Positions 8,063 to 17,845 of a stretch of DNA of 64,000 nucleotides are shown one piece after another. Source of the stretch: Verrucomicrobiota bacterium (GTDB lineage Bacteria; Verrucomicrobiota; Verrucomicrobiia; Limisphaerales; JACRJZ01); contig JACRJZ010000138.1 of assembly GCA_016219875.1 (NCBI GenBank), positions 62,001 to 126,000 of the forward strand, written 5' to 3'. Each line of letters begins with the position of its first letter. Position 1 is the stretch's first letter. Position numbers and translations under genes: made by a program. The notes under the pieces were generated by a model, which was not told the DNA's origin, ran no database searches, and saw only the letters and a list, made by a program, of their open reading frames with translations.

Positions 8063-9264
8063 GCGCCACCAAACGCATCCTCTTCGTGGACGACGATCCG
8101 TTGCTGCTGCAAGGCTTGCGCCGGATGCTGCATCCGTGGCGCCACGAGTGGGAAATGGAATTCGTCGAGAGCGGCGAGCAGGCCCTGAGCCGGCTGGGAG
8201 ACAAGCCGTTCAATGTGGTCGTGTCCGACATGCGGATGCCGGGCATGAATGGGGTGGAGTTGCTGGAGCAGGTCAAGGCCCGGCATCCCCAAACCGTGCG
8301 GATCATCCTCTCCGGTCATGCCGACCAGGAGCTGATCCTGCGCAGCGTGAGCGTGGCGCACCAGTATCTGTCGAAGCCCTGCGACCCCGAAGCCCTGAAG
8401 AACGCCGTGGCCAGCGCGACCCGCCTCGCCTCAACCGTCCAGAACGACCAACTGCTGCGGCTGGTTTCGCAGATGGAACGGCTGCCCAGTCTCCCCGCCT
8501 TCTACAAGGAACTGGTCGGCCTGTTGAGCAACCCGGAGGTGTCCATGGACCAAGTGGGGGAAGTGATCGCGCGCGACATCGCGATGACGGCCCAAATCCT
8601 CAAGGTGGTGAACTCCTCCTTCTTCGGTCTGCGCCGCCAGATTTCCAGCGCCGCGGAAGCCGCGTCCTACCTCGGCGCGGACATCTTGCGGTCGCTGGTC
8701 CTTTCGCTGAATGCTTTTTCCCAATTCCAAGGCGCCAAAGCCGGCGGCCTGTGTCCCGAGGCGTTGTGGAGCCACAGCTTACAGGTCGGCTTGGCCGCCA
8801 AACTGGTCGCCCAAGCGGAGCGGACCCGGGTCCAGATGGCCGAAGACTCCTTCGTCAGCGGATTGCTGCACGACACCGGCAAGCTGGTGCTGGCCTCGTA
8901 TTTTCCCAGGGAGTACACACTCACCTGCCAGGCCGCCGTCGAACGCGGCTTGGCGGCCTGCCAGGCGGAACGCGAGACGTTCGGCTGCAACCACGCGGAA
9001 GTGGGCGGCTACTTGTTGGGCTTGTGGGGTCTGCCCGCCCAGGTGGTGGATGCCGTCAACCTGCACCACGCTCCCTCCACCAGCCCGCTACGGGAATTCA
9101 CTCCCCTGACCGCCGTCCACGTGGCGGACGCTCTGGCGCATCAAATCGGCCTCGCGGACCAGGCGGGACCGGGGCGGCCCCAGGTGGACACGAATTATCT
9201 GGCGGGCCTCGGCTTGGCCGACCGCTGGCCCGTTTGGGAAGCGGTGGTGAAACGGGGTTTCTGA
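8059..9264 (+). CDS. Response regulator with HDOD output domain
   Basis: The protein has 401 residues and starts in a 4-bp overlap with the kinase stop, which implies translational coupling. Residues 6-120 are a receiver with DDD at 11-13, phosphoacceptor Asp57 (VVVSDMRMPG) and a conserved Lys in YLSKPCD. Residues about 150-345 match the HDOD domain: LPSLPAFYKELVGLLSNPE, IARDIAMTAQILKVVNSSFF, and GLLHDTGKLVL. HDOD proteins are HD-related domains that usually act in signalling, often beside kinases and cyclic-di-GMP proteins. It is probably the direct phosphoacceptor of the upstream kinase. Confidence 0.95.
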   Translation: MSATKRILFVDDDPLLLQGLRRMLHPWRHEWEMEFVESGEQALSRLGDKPFNVVVSDMRMPGMNGVELLEQVKARHPQTVRIILSGHADQELILRSVSVAHQYLSKPCDPEALKNAVASATRLASTVQNDQLLRLVSQMERLPSLPAFYKELVGLLSNPEVSMDQVGEVIARDIAMTAQILKVVNSSFFGLRRQISSAAEAASYLGADILRSLVLSLNAFSQFQGAKAGGLCPEALWSHSLQVGLAAKLVAQAERTRVQMAEDSFVSGLLHDTGKLVLASYFPREYTLTCQAAVERGLAACQAERETFGCNHAEVGGYLLGLWGLPAQVVDAVNLHHAPSTSPLREFTPLTAVHVADALAHQIGLADQAGPGRPQVDTNYLAGLGLADRWPVWEAVVKRGF

Positions 9265-9278
9265 CGACCGTTGAGTTT

Positions 9279-10433
9279 ATGAGCACGAGAATCCTTTGCG
9301 TGGACGACGAGCCCAACATACTGGCCGGCTTCCAGCGCAACCTGCGCAAGCAGTTTCAGCTCGATATCGCCGTGGGCGGCACCGACGGGCTGCGGTCGAT
9401 CCAGGAAAACGGACCGTACGCCGTCGTGGTCGCGGACATGCAGATGCCGCTGATGAACGGCGTCGAGTTCCTCACCCGCGTCCAGGCGCTGGCTCCGGAC
9501 ACCGTCCGCATGATGCTGACCGGGGACGCCGGCCAGAAGACGGCAATGGACGCCGTGAACCAGGGCCATGTCTTCCGTTTCCTCACCAAGCCGTGTCCAC
9601 CCGAGACGCTGGCGCTGGCGCTGACCGCGGGATTGAAGCAGCACCATCTGATGATCGCCGAGCGCGAGTTGTTGGAAAACACCCTGAGCGGTGCGGTCAG
9701 GATGTTGGGCGAACTGCTTTCGACCGTGGAGCCGCGCTCGTTCGGCCAAGGGCAACAACTCGCCGCCGAGGCGCGCCGTCTGGGCGCTTTGCTGAAATAT
9801 CCGAATCCCTGGGAGCTGGAAATCGCCGCCACTCTGGGAGGCATCGGCTTCGTCACCGTCCCGCCGGCCACGCTGACCAAGGCCCAACTCAAAGAGACGC
9901 TCACCGGCGCCGAGACCGACACGCTCACGCGCGTGCCGGAGATCGGCGCGCGGCTGCTCGGCCACATCCCGCGTCTCGAGGCGGTGGCCGCCATCGTCCA
10001 CTACCAGGACAAGCATTACGACGGCTCCGGCTTCCCGGCCGACGCCCGCGCGGGCGACGACGTCCCGCTGGGCGCACGCATCCTGCACGTGCTCTCGGCC
10101 ATGCTCCGGGCCGAAGCCGGCGGCCTCTCGCGCATGATCGCGCTGGAACACATGCGGCAGCGACCGGGTTTCTTCGACCCGCGCGTGCTCGACGCGGCCT
10201 TCACTTGTTACGCGCCGGAAACGACGGCCGCGCCGGTGGCCTGCCGGGCGATCAACCTCCACGAACTCCGCATCGGCCATCTCCTGGCGGCCGGCGTGGA
10301 AACGTTCCAAGGCGTCCTGCTCGTCAGCGCCGGAAACCGCGTCACGCCCGGCCTGATGGAGAAACTCCGAAACTTCGCCCTCCTGGAAGGCATCAAGGAA
10401 CCCATCTACGTGTCGGAAGAGACGGAAGGCTGA
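9279..10433 (+). CDS. Response regulator with degenerate HD-GYP-like domain
   Basis: The protein has 384 residues and begins 14 bp after the REC-HDOD stop. The long open frame upstream of 9279 is a shadow of the preceding gene. Residues 4-118 are a receiver with DDE at 9-11, Asp53 (VVVADMQMP) and Lys in FLTKPCP. The rest aligns with HD-GYP proteins, which cleave cyclic-di-GMP. However, the HD pair expected in a LHDIGK-like segment reads ATLGGIGFVTVP, and the late motif is YQDKHYDGSGFP instead of HHExxDGxGYP. With the metal ligands replaced, catalysis is unlikely and a binding or scaffold role is more probable. It closes the kinase-REC-HDOD-REC operon. Confidence 0.92.
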   Translation: MSTRILCVDDEPNILAGFQRNLRKQFQLDIAVGGTDGLRSIQENGPYAVVVADMQMPLMNGVEFLTRVQALAPDTVRMMLTGDAGQKTAMDAVNQGHVFRFLTKPCPPETLALALTAGLKQHHLMIAERELLENTLSGAVRMLGELLSTVEPRSFGQGQQLAAEARRLGALLKYPNPWELEIAATLGGIGFVTVPPATLTKAQLKETLTGAETDTLTRVPEIGARLLGHIPRLEAVAAIVHYQDKHYDGSGFPADARAGDDVPLGARILHVLSAMLRAEAGGLSRMIALEHMRQRPGFFDPRVLDAAFTCYAPETTAAPVACRAINLHELRIGHLLAAGVETFQGVLLVSAGNRVTPGLMEKLRNFALLEGIKEPIYVSEETEG

Positions 10434-10464
10434 ACCGGCACAGAGCGCATCGGGACACGGCCAC

Positions 10465-10621
10465 CGTAGCGCAGGTTTTCAACCTGCCGTTTCGCCGGTT
10501 TTCCAACCGGCGCCGCGCTCGAATGGCACCGGCCTTGGCCCCTTGCGGGGCGTGTTGGAACTTCGCCAGCCTCGCCGACAGGAAAGTCGGCGCTACGGCA
10601 GGCTGGAAAGCCTGCGCTACG
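10465..10621. repeat. Composite GTAGCGCAGG palindrome
   Basis: A second composite of the family seen at 3716-3856. The left part has GTAGCGCAGGTTTTCAACCT and a unit CCGGTTTTCCAACCGG. The right part has GACAGGAAAGTCGGCGCTAC and GGCTGGAAAGCCTGCGCTAC. It fills the gap between the signalling operon and the polyprenyl synthase. No gene is seen in 10434-10705. Confidence 0.86.
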
Positions 10622-10705
10622 GCGGCAGGGCCAAGGTGCGCCCTCGGCGCGTTTCCCCGCAGTCCACGCTTGCGCCCACCCGGCGCTTTTTCGTAGAAGG
10701 ACGCC

Positions 10706-11632
10706 ATGACAACGACGGCCCGACCCCAAAGCGCAACACCGCGACCCTCTTTCGACTTGCCGGCCTACCTCGCCGCCAGCACCGCCGCAGTCAATCGCGC
10801 CCTGGATCGTTTCCTGCCGTCGGAAACCACCAAGCCCGCCACGATTCACAAGGCCATGCGCTACTCGCTCTTCGCCGGCGGCAAGCGCCTCCGCCCCGCG
10901 TTGTGCCTGGCCGCGGCGGAGGCGTGTGGCGGCCGCATCACCCCGGCCCTGCCGCTGGCCTGCGCCGTCGAGTGCATCCACACCTACTCGCTCATCCACG
11001 ACGACCTGCCCGCGATGGACAACGACGACTACCGTCGTGGCAAGCCCACCAACCACAAAGTTTTTGGCGAGGGCATTGCCGTCCTCGCCGGCGACGCGCT
11101 CCTCACGCAGGCGTTTGAGATTGCTGCGCAGGCCCAGGGTTGGCCGCGTTATCCGCACCGCGCCCTCGTGCTCGAAGTCGCGAAGGCCGCCGGCTCGCTC
11201 CAACTCATCGCCGGCCAGGTCGCCGACCTCGAAGGGGAGGGCAAAAGAATTTCCGCGGAGGAACTTCGCTACATCCACGAGCGCAAGACCTCCGCGCTGC
11301 TCTGCTGTTCGGTGCGCCTGGGCGGCATGAGCGCCAACGGTACGCCGGCGCAACTCAAGGCGCTCACGGCCTTCGGCTATCACGTCGGCCTCGCCTTTCA
11401 GATCATCGACGATATCCTGGACGTCACGCAGACCAGCGAGCAGCTTGGCAAGACGGCGGGCAAGGACGCGAAAGCGCAGAAGGCCACGTATCCGTCCATC
11501 GTCGGCCTGGAGAAATCCCGCGCCATCGCGCAGCGCCTCACGGCCAAAGCGTTCGCCGCGCTGAAGCCCTTCCGGGGAAAGGCCGTGGCGCTGGAGGCGC
11601 TCGCGCAGTTCCTGCTGGTGCGGGAGAAGTAA
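10706..11632 (+). CDS. ispA: Short-chain polyprenyl diphosphate synthase (FPP/GGPP type)
   Basis: The protein has 308 residues. Its ATG is preceded by GAAGGA at a normal ribosome-site distance. The first aspartate-rich motif is DDLPAMDNDD at residues 99-108, with the GKRLRP substrate motif at 59-64. The second motif is FQIIDDILD at 231-239. The enzyme adds isopentenyl diphosphate to allylic diphosphates to make farnesyl or geranylgeranyl diphosphate, precursors of quinones, undecaprenol and carotenoids. Two residues (PA) between the paired aspartates is the usual bacterial FPP synthase pattern. Chain length cannot be fixed from sequence alone. It is not obviously in an operon and converges on sdhB. 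Confidence 0.92.
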   Translation: MTTTARPQSATPRPSFDLPAYLAASTAAVNRALDRFLPSETTKPATIHKAMRYSLFAGGKRLRPALCLAAAEACGGRITPALPLACAVECIHTYSLIHDDLPAMDNDDYRRGKPTNHKVFGEGIAVLAGDALLTQAFEIAAQAQGWPRYPHRALVLEVAKAAGSLQLIAGQVADLEGEGKRISAEELRYIHERKTSALLCCSVRLGGMSANGTPAQLKALTAFGYHVGLAFQIIDDILDVTQTSEQLGKTAGKDAKAQKATYPSIVGLEKSRAIAQRLTAKAFAALKPFRGKAVALEALAQFLLVREK

Positions 11633-11638
11633 TTCCCG

Positions 11639-11801
11639 GACTCAGGACTCCTGACCCCACGCCTGGAAATGGAGGCCGCGTGGAACAACGCTGATCCCCC
11701 ATCGCCGGGTCTGGGGACCCGGCTACAACTCGCGCGACCCTGTAGGCCCGGTGCCCTCACCGGGCGGGCCACGTCATTTTCACGAGATCAGGAGTCCTGA
11801 G
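11639..11801. repeat. Inverted repeat between ispA and sdhB
   Basis: CTCAGGACTCCTGA at 11641-11654 is matched in reverse complement by TCAGGAGTCCTGAG at 11788-11801. Between them lie two short GC hairpins, around CCGGGTCTGGGGACCCGG and CCCGGTGCCCTCACCGGG. It occupies the space between convergent genes and may end transcription from both sides. No gene is seen in this 228-bp gap. Confidence 0.7.
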
Positions 11802-11860
11802 GCTTGGAGCATCTCCGCAGCGGGGCAGCCCAGCGCAGTTCTGCCCGCCCTCGCGCCGGC

Positions 11861-12630
<770 letters not shown>

Positions 12631-12634
<4 letters not shown>

Positions 12635-13284
12635 GGGCTTGAGATGGGTCGAGAGTCGAGGGTCGAGGGTCGAGGGCTGGGCGCTCGGCGCGCGAAGGGT
12701 GTTTTGGAAGTTTCGACGTTCAGGGATCGGTTCAGGGAGACAAGTCTTCGGGCGGTGAGGTCGGCGTGTTCAAGCAGAGCATCGCACACCTCTTCCGTGA
12801 GGTACGCTTCGTCATGGGCCAGGAAGAGGAGCGAAGTAGCTTCCATGAGCGCCCCGTAGGCTTGCTCCAGGAAATGGGCGAAGTCGCGGTCGGAATTGCG
12901 ACCCGAGCCTTCCGCCAAGGCTGCATCAAGCTTCCGCCCGGCGCACTCGGTAGCGCAGGTTTTCAACCTGCCGTATCGCCGACTTGCAGTCGGCAAGGCC
13001 GTGAACCTTCCAGCCGGCTGGCCTCTTCCAACGCTCGCCGGTTGGAAAACCGGCGCTACGGCAGACTGGAAAGTCTGCGCTACGAATGCTCCCGAACCGA
13101 GCTTGAGGCAGCCTTGACCTTCCGCAATGTTGGAAGCAATGGAAACGGCGGCGCGCCGAAGCTGGCTGGTGAGAGCAAACATTTCCTCCTTCGGAAAGGA
13201 ACGAGAGGCGCGATACACCGCTTGCTTGAACTTCCTGGCCTCTTGCCAGACTTCCAGCTTTTCAAAGTGAAATCTCTGTCTCAT
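12631..13284 (-). CDS. Four-helix-bundle (S23/IVP-like) protein with in-frame 70-residue insertion
   Basis: From the ATG at 13284 the frame gives 217 residues, against roughly 120 for the family. The first 55 or so (FEKLEVWQEARKFKQAVYRA, SIASNIAEG) and the part from SGRNSDRDFAHFLEQAYGAL on make one normal four-helix-bundle protein of the 23S rRNA intervening-sequence type. The family signature NIAEGSGR is split after AEG by 70 residues encoded by a palindromic element at 12908-13125. The last residues (STLDSRPISSP) are read from the flanking GTCGAGGG repeat, and the stop overlaps the sdhB start. The function of the family is poorly known; relatives act as accessory proteins in diversity-generating retroelements. 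It may be non-functional here. Confidence 0.85.
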
Positions 13285-13331
13285 GGCGTCCGATGGTTGA
13301 AGCCCTCGACTCTCGACTCTCGGCCCTCGAC

Positions 13332-13333
<2 letters not shown>
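12647..13333. mobile_element. Four-helix-bundle cassette flanked by GTCGAGGG inverted repeats
   Basis: Left arm 12647-12678 is built of GTCGAGGG and GTCGAGAG words and ends GTCGAGGGCT. Right arm 13301-13333 begins AGCCCTCGAC and is its imperfect reverse complement. The arms enclose exactly one gene, and the right arm abuts the sdhA stop codon. The left arm ends about 12 bp before the sdhB start. The arrangement reads as a small gene cassette placed between sdhA and sdhB. No transposase is present, so how it moves is unknown. Confidence 0.72.
12908..13125. mobile_element. MITE-like palindromic insertion with 8-bp target duplication
   Basis: CCTTCCGC occurs at 12908-12915 and again at 13118-13125. 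Between them are 202 bp with near-terminal inverted arms: AAGGCTGCATCAAGCTTC at 12917-12934 and GAGCTTGAGGCAGCCTTG at 13099-13116. Inside is a composite GTAGCGCAGG palindrome (12950-13084). Removing 210 bp (element plus one repeat) rejoins the family motif NIAEG-SGR exactly, so the repeats look like a true target-site duplication. 210 is a multiple of three and the insert has no stop in the gene's frame. Confidence 0.88.
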
Positions 13334-15245
<1,912 letters not shown>

Positions 15246-15246
15246 G

Positions 15247-16008
15247 TTACTTGATCTCCTTTCCCGCGGGGAACTGCGTCACCGCCACTTTGGACTCAAT
15301 CTGTTTCAGGTAATCCTGGCCGTGGCCGAGCAGGACGCCCACCGGGATGGAACTGTAGCCCAGGAACAGCACGACGGCCAAAACCCAGGCGGCCTTGGCG
15401 ATGAGCGGGCTGTAGTAGGAGTTCTTCCAGCCGAGGGACTGGAACATCGACTGCGTGCCGTGGCTCAGGTGCAAGCAGAGCAGGCCCATCGCGAGGAGGT
15501 AGAACGCCGAAACCGGCAGCTTGCTGAAGCCATAGACGGTCATCGCGTAAACGTCGCGGTGGCCGGTCGCGGGATCGACGAGCTTGGCGAAATCCACGCC
15601 GGTGAAGTTCACCGCCTGCACCACCGCCGTGTAGTGCAGCAAGTGGTACACGACAAAGGCACCGATCATCAGGCCGCTCAGAAGCATCGAGCGCGAAGCG
15701 AAGCTGGCGGCGCCAGGCTCCTTCTGCGCGTAGGACGTGGGGCGGGCGGCCTTGTTCTCCACCTCCAACTGCACCGCGGCAACGATGTGCAGGACGAGGA
15801 GCGCGAGCAGGACCAGCCGCACGGGCCAGATCACTTCCAGGTTGCTCTGCAGGAAGGCGGCGTAGTGATTGAGGTAGTGCGGCGGCAGAAAGATTTGCAG
15901 GTTCCCGGCCAAGTGCCCGACCACAAACAGCAGCAGGACGAAGCCTGACACCGCCATGACGTATTTTTTGCCCAGCGACGACCGCCAGACTTGAGTCCAC
16001 AAGTTCAT
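15247..16008 (-). CDS. sdhC: Succinate dehydrogenase cytochrome b subunit
   Basis: This 253-residue protein has five likely membrane segments, near residues 18-40 (AVSGFVLLLFVVGHLAGNLQ), 60-80, 110-130 (GLMIGAFVVYHLLHY), 165-185 (YLLAMGLLCLHLSHG) and 205-228. His residues in VVGHLAGN, VYHLLHY and CLHLSHG are candidate haem ligands. It matches the single-subunit b558 anchor of SdhCAB complexes, which binds quinone and two haems. It begins 9 bp after the HAD hydrolase gene, with AGGA just before the ATG, and leads the sdhC-sdhA-(cassette)-sdhB group. Confidence 0.95.
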   Translation of the reverse strand: MNLWTQVWRSSLGKKYVMAVSGFVLLLFVVGHLAGNLQIFLPPHYLNHYAAFLQSNLEVIWPVRLVLLALLVLHIVAAVQLEVENKAARPTSYAQKEPGAASFASRSMLLSGLMIGAFVVYHLLHYTAVVQAVNFTGVDFAKLVDPATGHRDVYAMTVYGFSKLPVSAFYLLAMGLLCLHLSHGTQSMFQSLGWKNSYYSPLIAKAAWVLAVVLFLGYSSIPVGVLLGHGQDYLKQIESKVAVTQFPAGKEIK

Positions 16009-16017
16009 GATCCTGTC

Positions 16018-16764
16018 TCAGTTCACGTGTTTCTCTGCGCTCGCGCCATTCACTCGCGCCAGCACTTCCGCCAACGAGCCGATCTCTTCACCGTTCCGTG
16101 GTCCAGCTTGGCGTCGCAGGAGCGCAGCCTGAAAGCCCGCGGCCCGCGCGCCCGCCCCGTCTTCGACCGGGCTGTCGCCGACGTGCAGGATGGCTCCGGC
16201 CGGAACACCGAGTCGCTGACTGGCGAGGGCGAAAATATGGGAAGAAGGCTTCGGAATGCCAACCTTAAAAGAGACGCAAACGTCACTAAAGAAGTCGGCC
16301 AGGCCCAACTCGCGGAGCAGTCCCAGCAACCGGTCGTCCCAGTTCGAGATCACGGCCATCTTCACTCCGCGGCGGCGCAAGCCTTCCAGCGCCGGAAGCA
16401 CGTCCGGGAACAACCGCCAGGCCTCCCGATGGGCAAACCGCTCGTAAAGGCCCGCGAAGAGCGCGTCGCCCACGGCGCCGTCGCAAAGCCCGGAGAAGGT
16501 CTGCGCCACGAGACGCGCCCAAGCCTGCCGCGAATAGTCGAAGCCGTCGCGGGCCTCCCACGCTGCGGCGAACCGGCGCGTCAGCGTGGCGGGATCAGCG
16601 TGGCGGATCCCGAACTGGGCCGCGGCTTCGGCGTAGAGATGCCCCACGGAGGGCCACGTTTCGAGCAACGTGCCACCCGCGTCGAACGTCACCGCTTGGA
16701 TTTGGGGCGCTGGAGCCACGGGGAGGAGTCTAGCACAGATTCCGAGATTGTTCGGTTTGAGCAA
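16018..16764 (-). CDS. HAD-superfamily hydrolase
   Basis: The frame gives 248 residues. The first HAD motif is VTFDAGGTLL (nucleophile Asp, second Asp replaced by Gly, as in many HDHD3/YjjG-like members). Motif II is AVISNWDDR, motif III is the Lys in VGIPKPSSHIF, and motif IV is ILHVGDSPVEDGAGARAAGF. The large cap and overall pattern suggest a small-molecule phosphatase or haloacid-dehalogenase-like enzyme; the substrate is unknown. The ATG at 16764 lies inside an 8-bp hairpin (16750-16770). A GTG at 16719, just before the conserved core, may be the true start. It precedes sdhC by 9 bp, possibly in one operon. Confidence 0.88.
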   Translation of the reverse strand: MLKPNNLGICARLLPVAPAPQIQAVTFDAGGTLLETWPSVGHLYAEAAAQFGIRHADPATLTRRFAAAWEARDGFDYSRQAWARLVAQTFSGLCDGAVGDALFAGLYERFAHREAWRLFPDVLPALEGLRRRGVKMAVISNWDDRLLGLLRELGLADFFSDVCVSFKVGIPKPSSHIFALASQRLGVPAGAILHVGDSPVEDGAGARAAGFQAALLRRQAGPRNGEEIGSLAEVLARVNGASAEKHVN

Positions 16765-16772
16765 CCGAACCC

Positions 16773-16855
16773 TCCTCGCAGATTCAGGACGGAACGCAGA
16801 TTTGATGCTGGAACAGCTTTCTTCTCATCTGTGTTCCGCCCAGAATCTGCGAGGA
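16773..16855. repeat. 30-bp inverted repeat upstream of the HAD gene
   Basis: Arms at 16773-16802 and 16826-16855 (TCCTCGCAGATTCAGGACGG against CCGCCCAGAATCTGCGAGGA) pair with about four mismatches around a 23-bp centre. A second small hairpin, GTTCGGTT/AACCGAAC, lies next to it at 16750-16770. They fill the gap between coaE and the HAD gene. This is another interspersed palindrome rather than a recognisable promoter. Confidence 0.82.
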
Positions 16856-16924
16856 AATCCTGGGGCAAAATGGTCCGGTTTTGTTTCGGAGGTTGCGCCG
16901 GATCGGAAGCCGGCGCTCCCGCGG

Positions 16925-17509
16925 TCAGAGGCTCGCGAGAACGCGGTCGAGTTGCGCGCCCAGGATGTCGAGGGTCCCTTCCGACCACACGACGAAATCC
17001 GCGGCAGCCATCTTCTTTTCGACCGGCCATTGGGCGCGGCAACGGCGGTCGATCTCTTCCTGGCTCCAGCCGCGCGGCTGCAGCCGCTCCAACTGCGTCG
17101 GGCGCGAACAGGCCACGCAGAGGACCCGGTCGAAGTCGCCCACGGCGCCGACTTCAAACAAGAGAGGAATGATCGCCACCCCGCAGCGCCCCTTTTCCCG
17201 GCGCCACTGGACAGCCTGGGCGCTCCACACCGCCCGGATGCGCGGATGGAGGATGGCCTCAAGCTGCTTGCGTTGCGCGTCGTCGCGAAACACGCGGTTG
17301 GCGAGCCGGTCCCGGCGGAGGCGCCCGTCGGGGCCGATCACCTCGGGGCCAAACTGCGCCGCGATTTCTGCCAGGGCCGGCTGGCCGGGTTCCACGACCT
17401 GCCGGGCGATGACGTCGGAATCGACAAGAGGCACGCCCCGCCGCCGCAGAAGCTCTGCGGCCGCAGACTTGCCCATGCCAAGGCCGCCCGTGAGGCCAAT
17501 GAGTGTCAT
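16925..17509 (-). CDS. coaE: Dephospho-CoA kinase
   Basis: This protein of 194 residues (197 from an ATG three codons upstream) catalyses the last step of coenzyme A synthesis, phosphorylating the 3'-hydroxyl of dephospho-CoA. The P-loop GGLGMGKS is at residues 8-15, followed by the substrate-binding VPLVDSDVIARQVVEPG and the lid-region segment IPLLFEVGAVGDFDRVLCV. Length and motif order are normal. The start at 17509 (MTLIGLTGG) fits the family better than 17518. It stands between the giant-gene locus and the HAD-sdh group. Confidence 0.95.
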   Translation of the reverse strand: MTLIGLTGGLGMGKSAAAELLRRRGVPLVDSDVIARQVVEPGQPALAEIAAQFGPEVIGPDGRLRRDRLANRVFRDDAQRKQLEAILHPRIRAVWSAQAVQWRREKGRCGVAIIPLLFEVGAVGDFDRVLCVACSRPTQLERLQPRGWSQEEIDRRCRAQWPVEKKMAAADFVVWSEGTLDILGAQLDRVLASL

Positions 17510-17518
17510 AACGCGCAA

Positions 17519-17845
17519 GAAGGGGCCGAAGGTATCGCCCCTACGCCTAGGCCTAAATCCGAATTCCGAATCTCGAAATCCGAAACAAATCCGAAATCCG
17601 AACAGGCAAACTCGAAACCCAGTCGGGCTGGAGCGGCTTCGCTGCGTCCTGTCGAAATCGTGCGCAAAACGGCTTCGATTGCGGAGTGCGGCTGTCCCAG
17701 CCGCAGCAACGCTCCCCCGTCACCAAGACGAGAATTCTTCCCCGAGCGTCCGACAGATTCAGGTGGCTGCGGCTGGAACAGCCGCGCTCCAGCGGTTCTG
17801 GCAGAGCCAGCTTGGGAGTTCGAGATTTGGAATTCGGATTTCAGT
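17519..17845. other. 327-bp non-coding stretch between coaE and the first giant gene
   Basis: No gene is seen. Nearly the whole stretch is one composite palindrome (17555-17841), containing CCGAAATC-type words near the edges and two hairpins of GCGGCTGTCCCAGCCGC type inside. It separates the 3' end of the giant gene from the divergent upstream side of coaE. Confidence 0.7.
17555..17841. repeat. Long inverted repeat with AAATCCGAATTCCGAA arms
   Basis: The left arm at 17555-17577 and the right arm at 17819-17841 are 23 bp with a single mismatch in reverse complement. Inside are two related hairpins, GCGGCTGTCCCAGCCGC and GGCTGCGGCTGGAACAGCCG. The right arm ends 5 bp from the giant gene's stop codon, so the element marks its 3' boundary and could end its transcript. 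Confidence 0.85.

Noticed and set aside
7974..9278. Extension of the REC/HD-GYP-like frame upstream to 7974
   Set aside because: This part overlaps the kinase and REC-HDOD genes in another frame and reads as Arg/Pro/Gly-rich shadow. The receiver domain begins just after the ATG at 9279.
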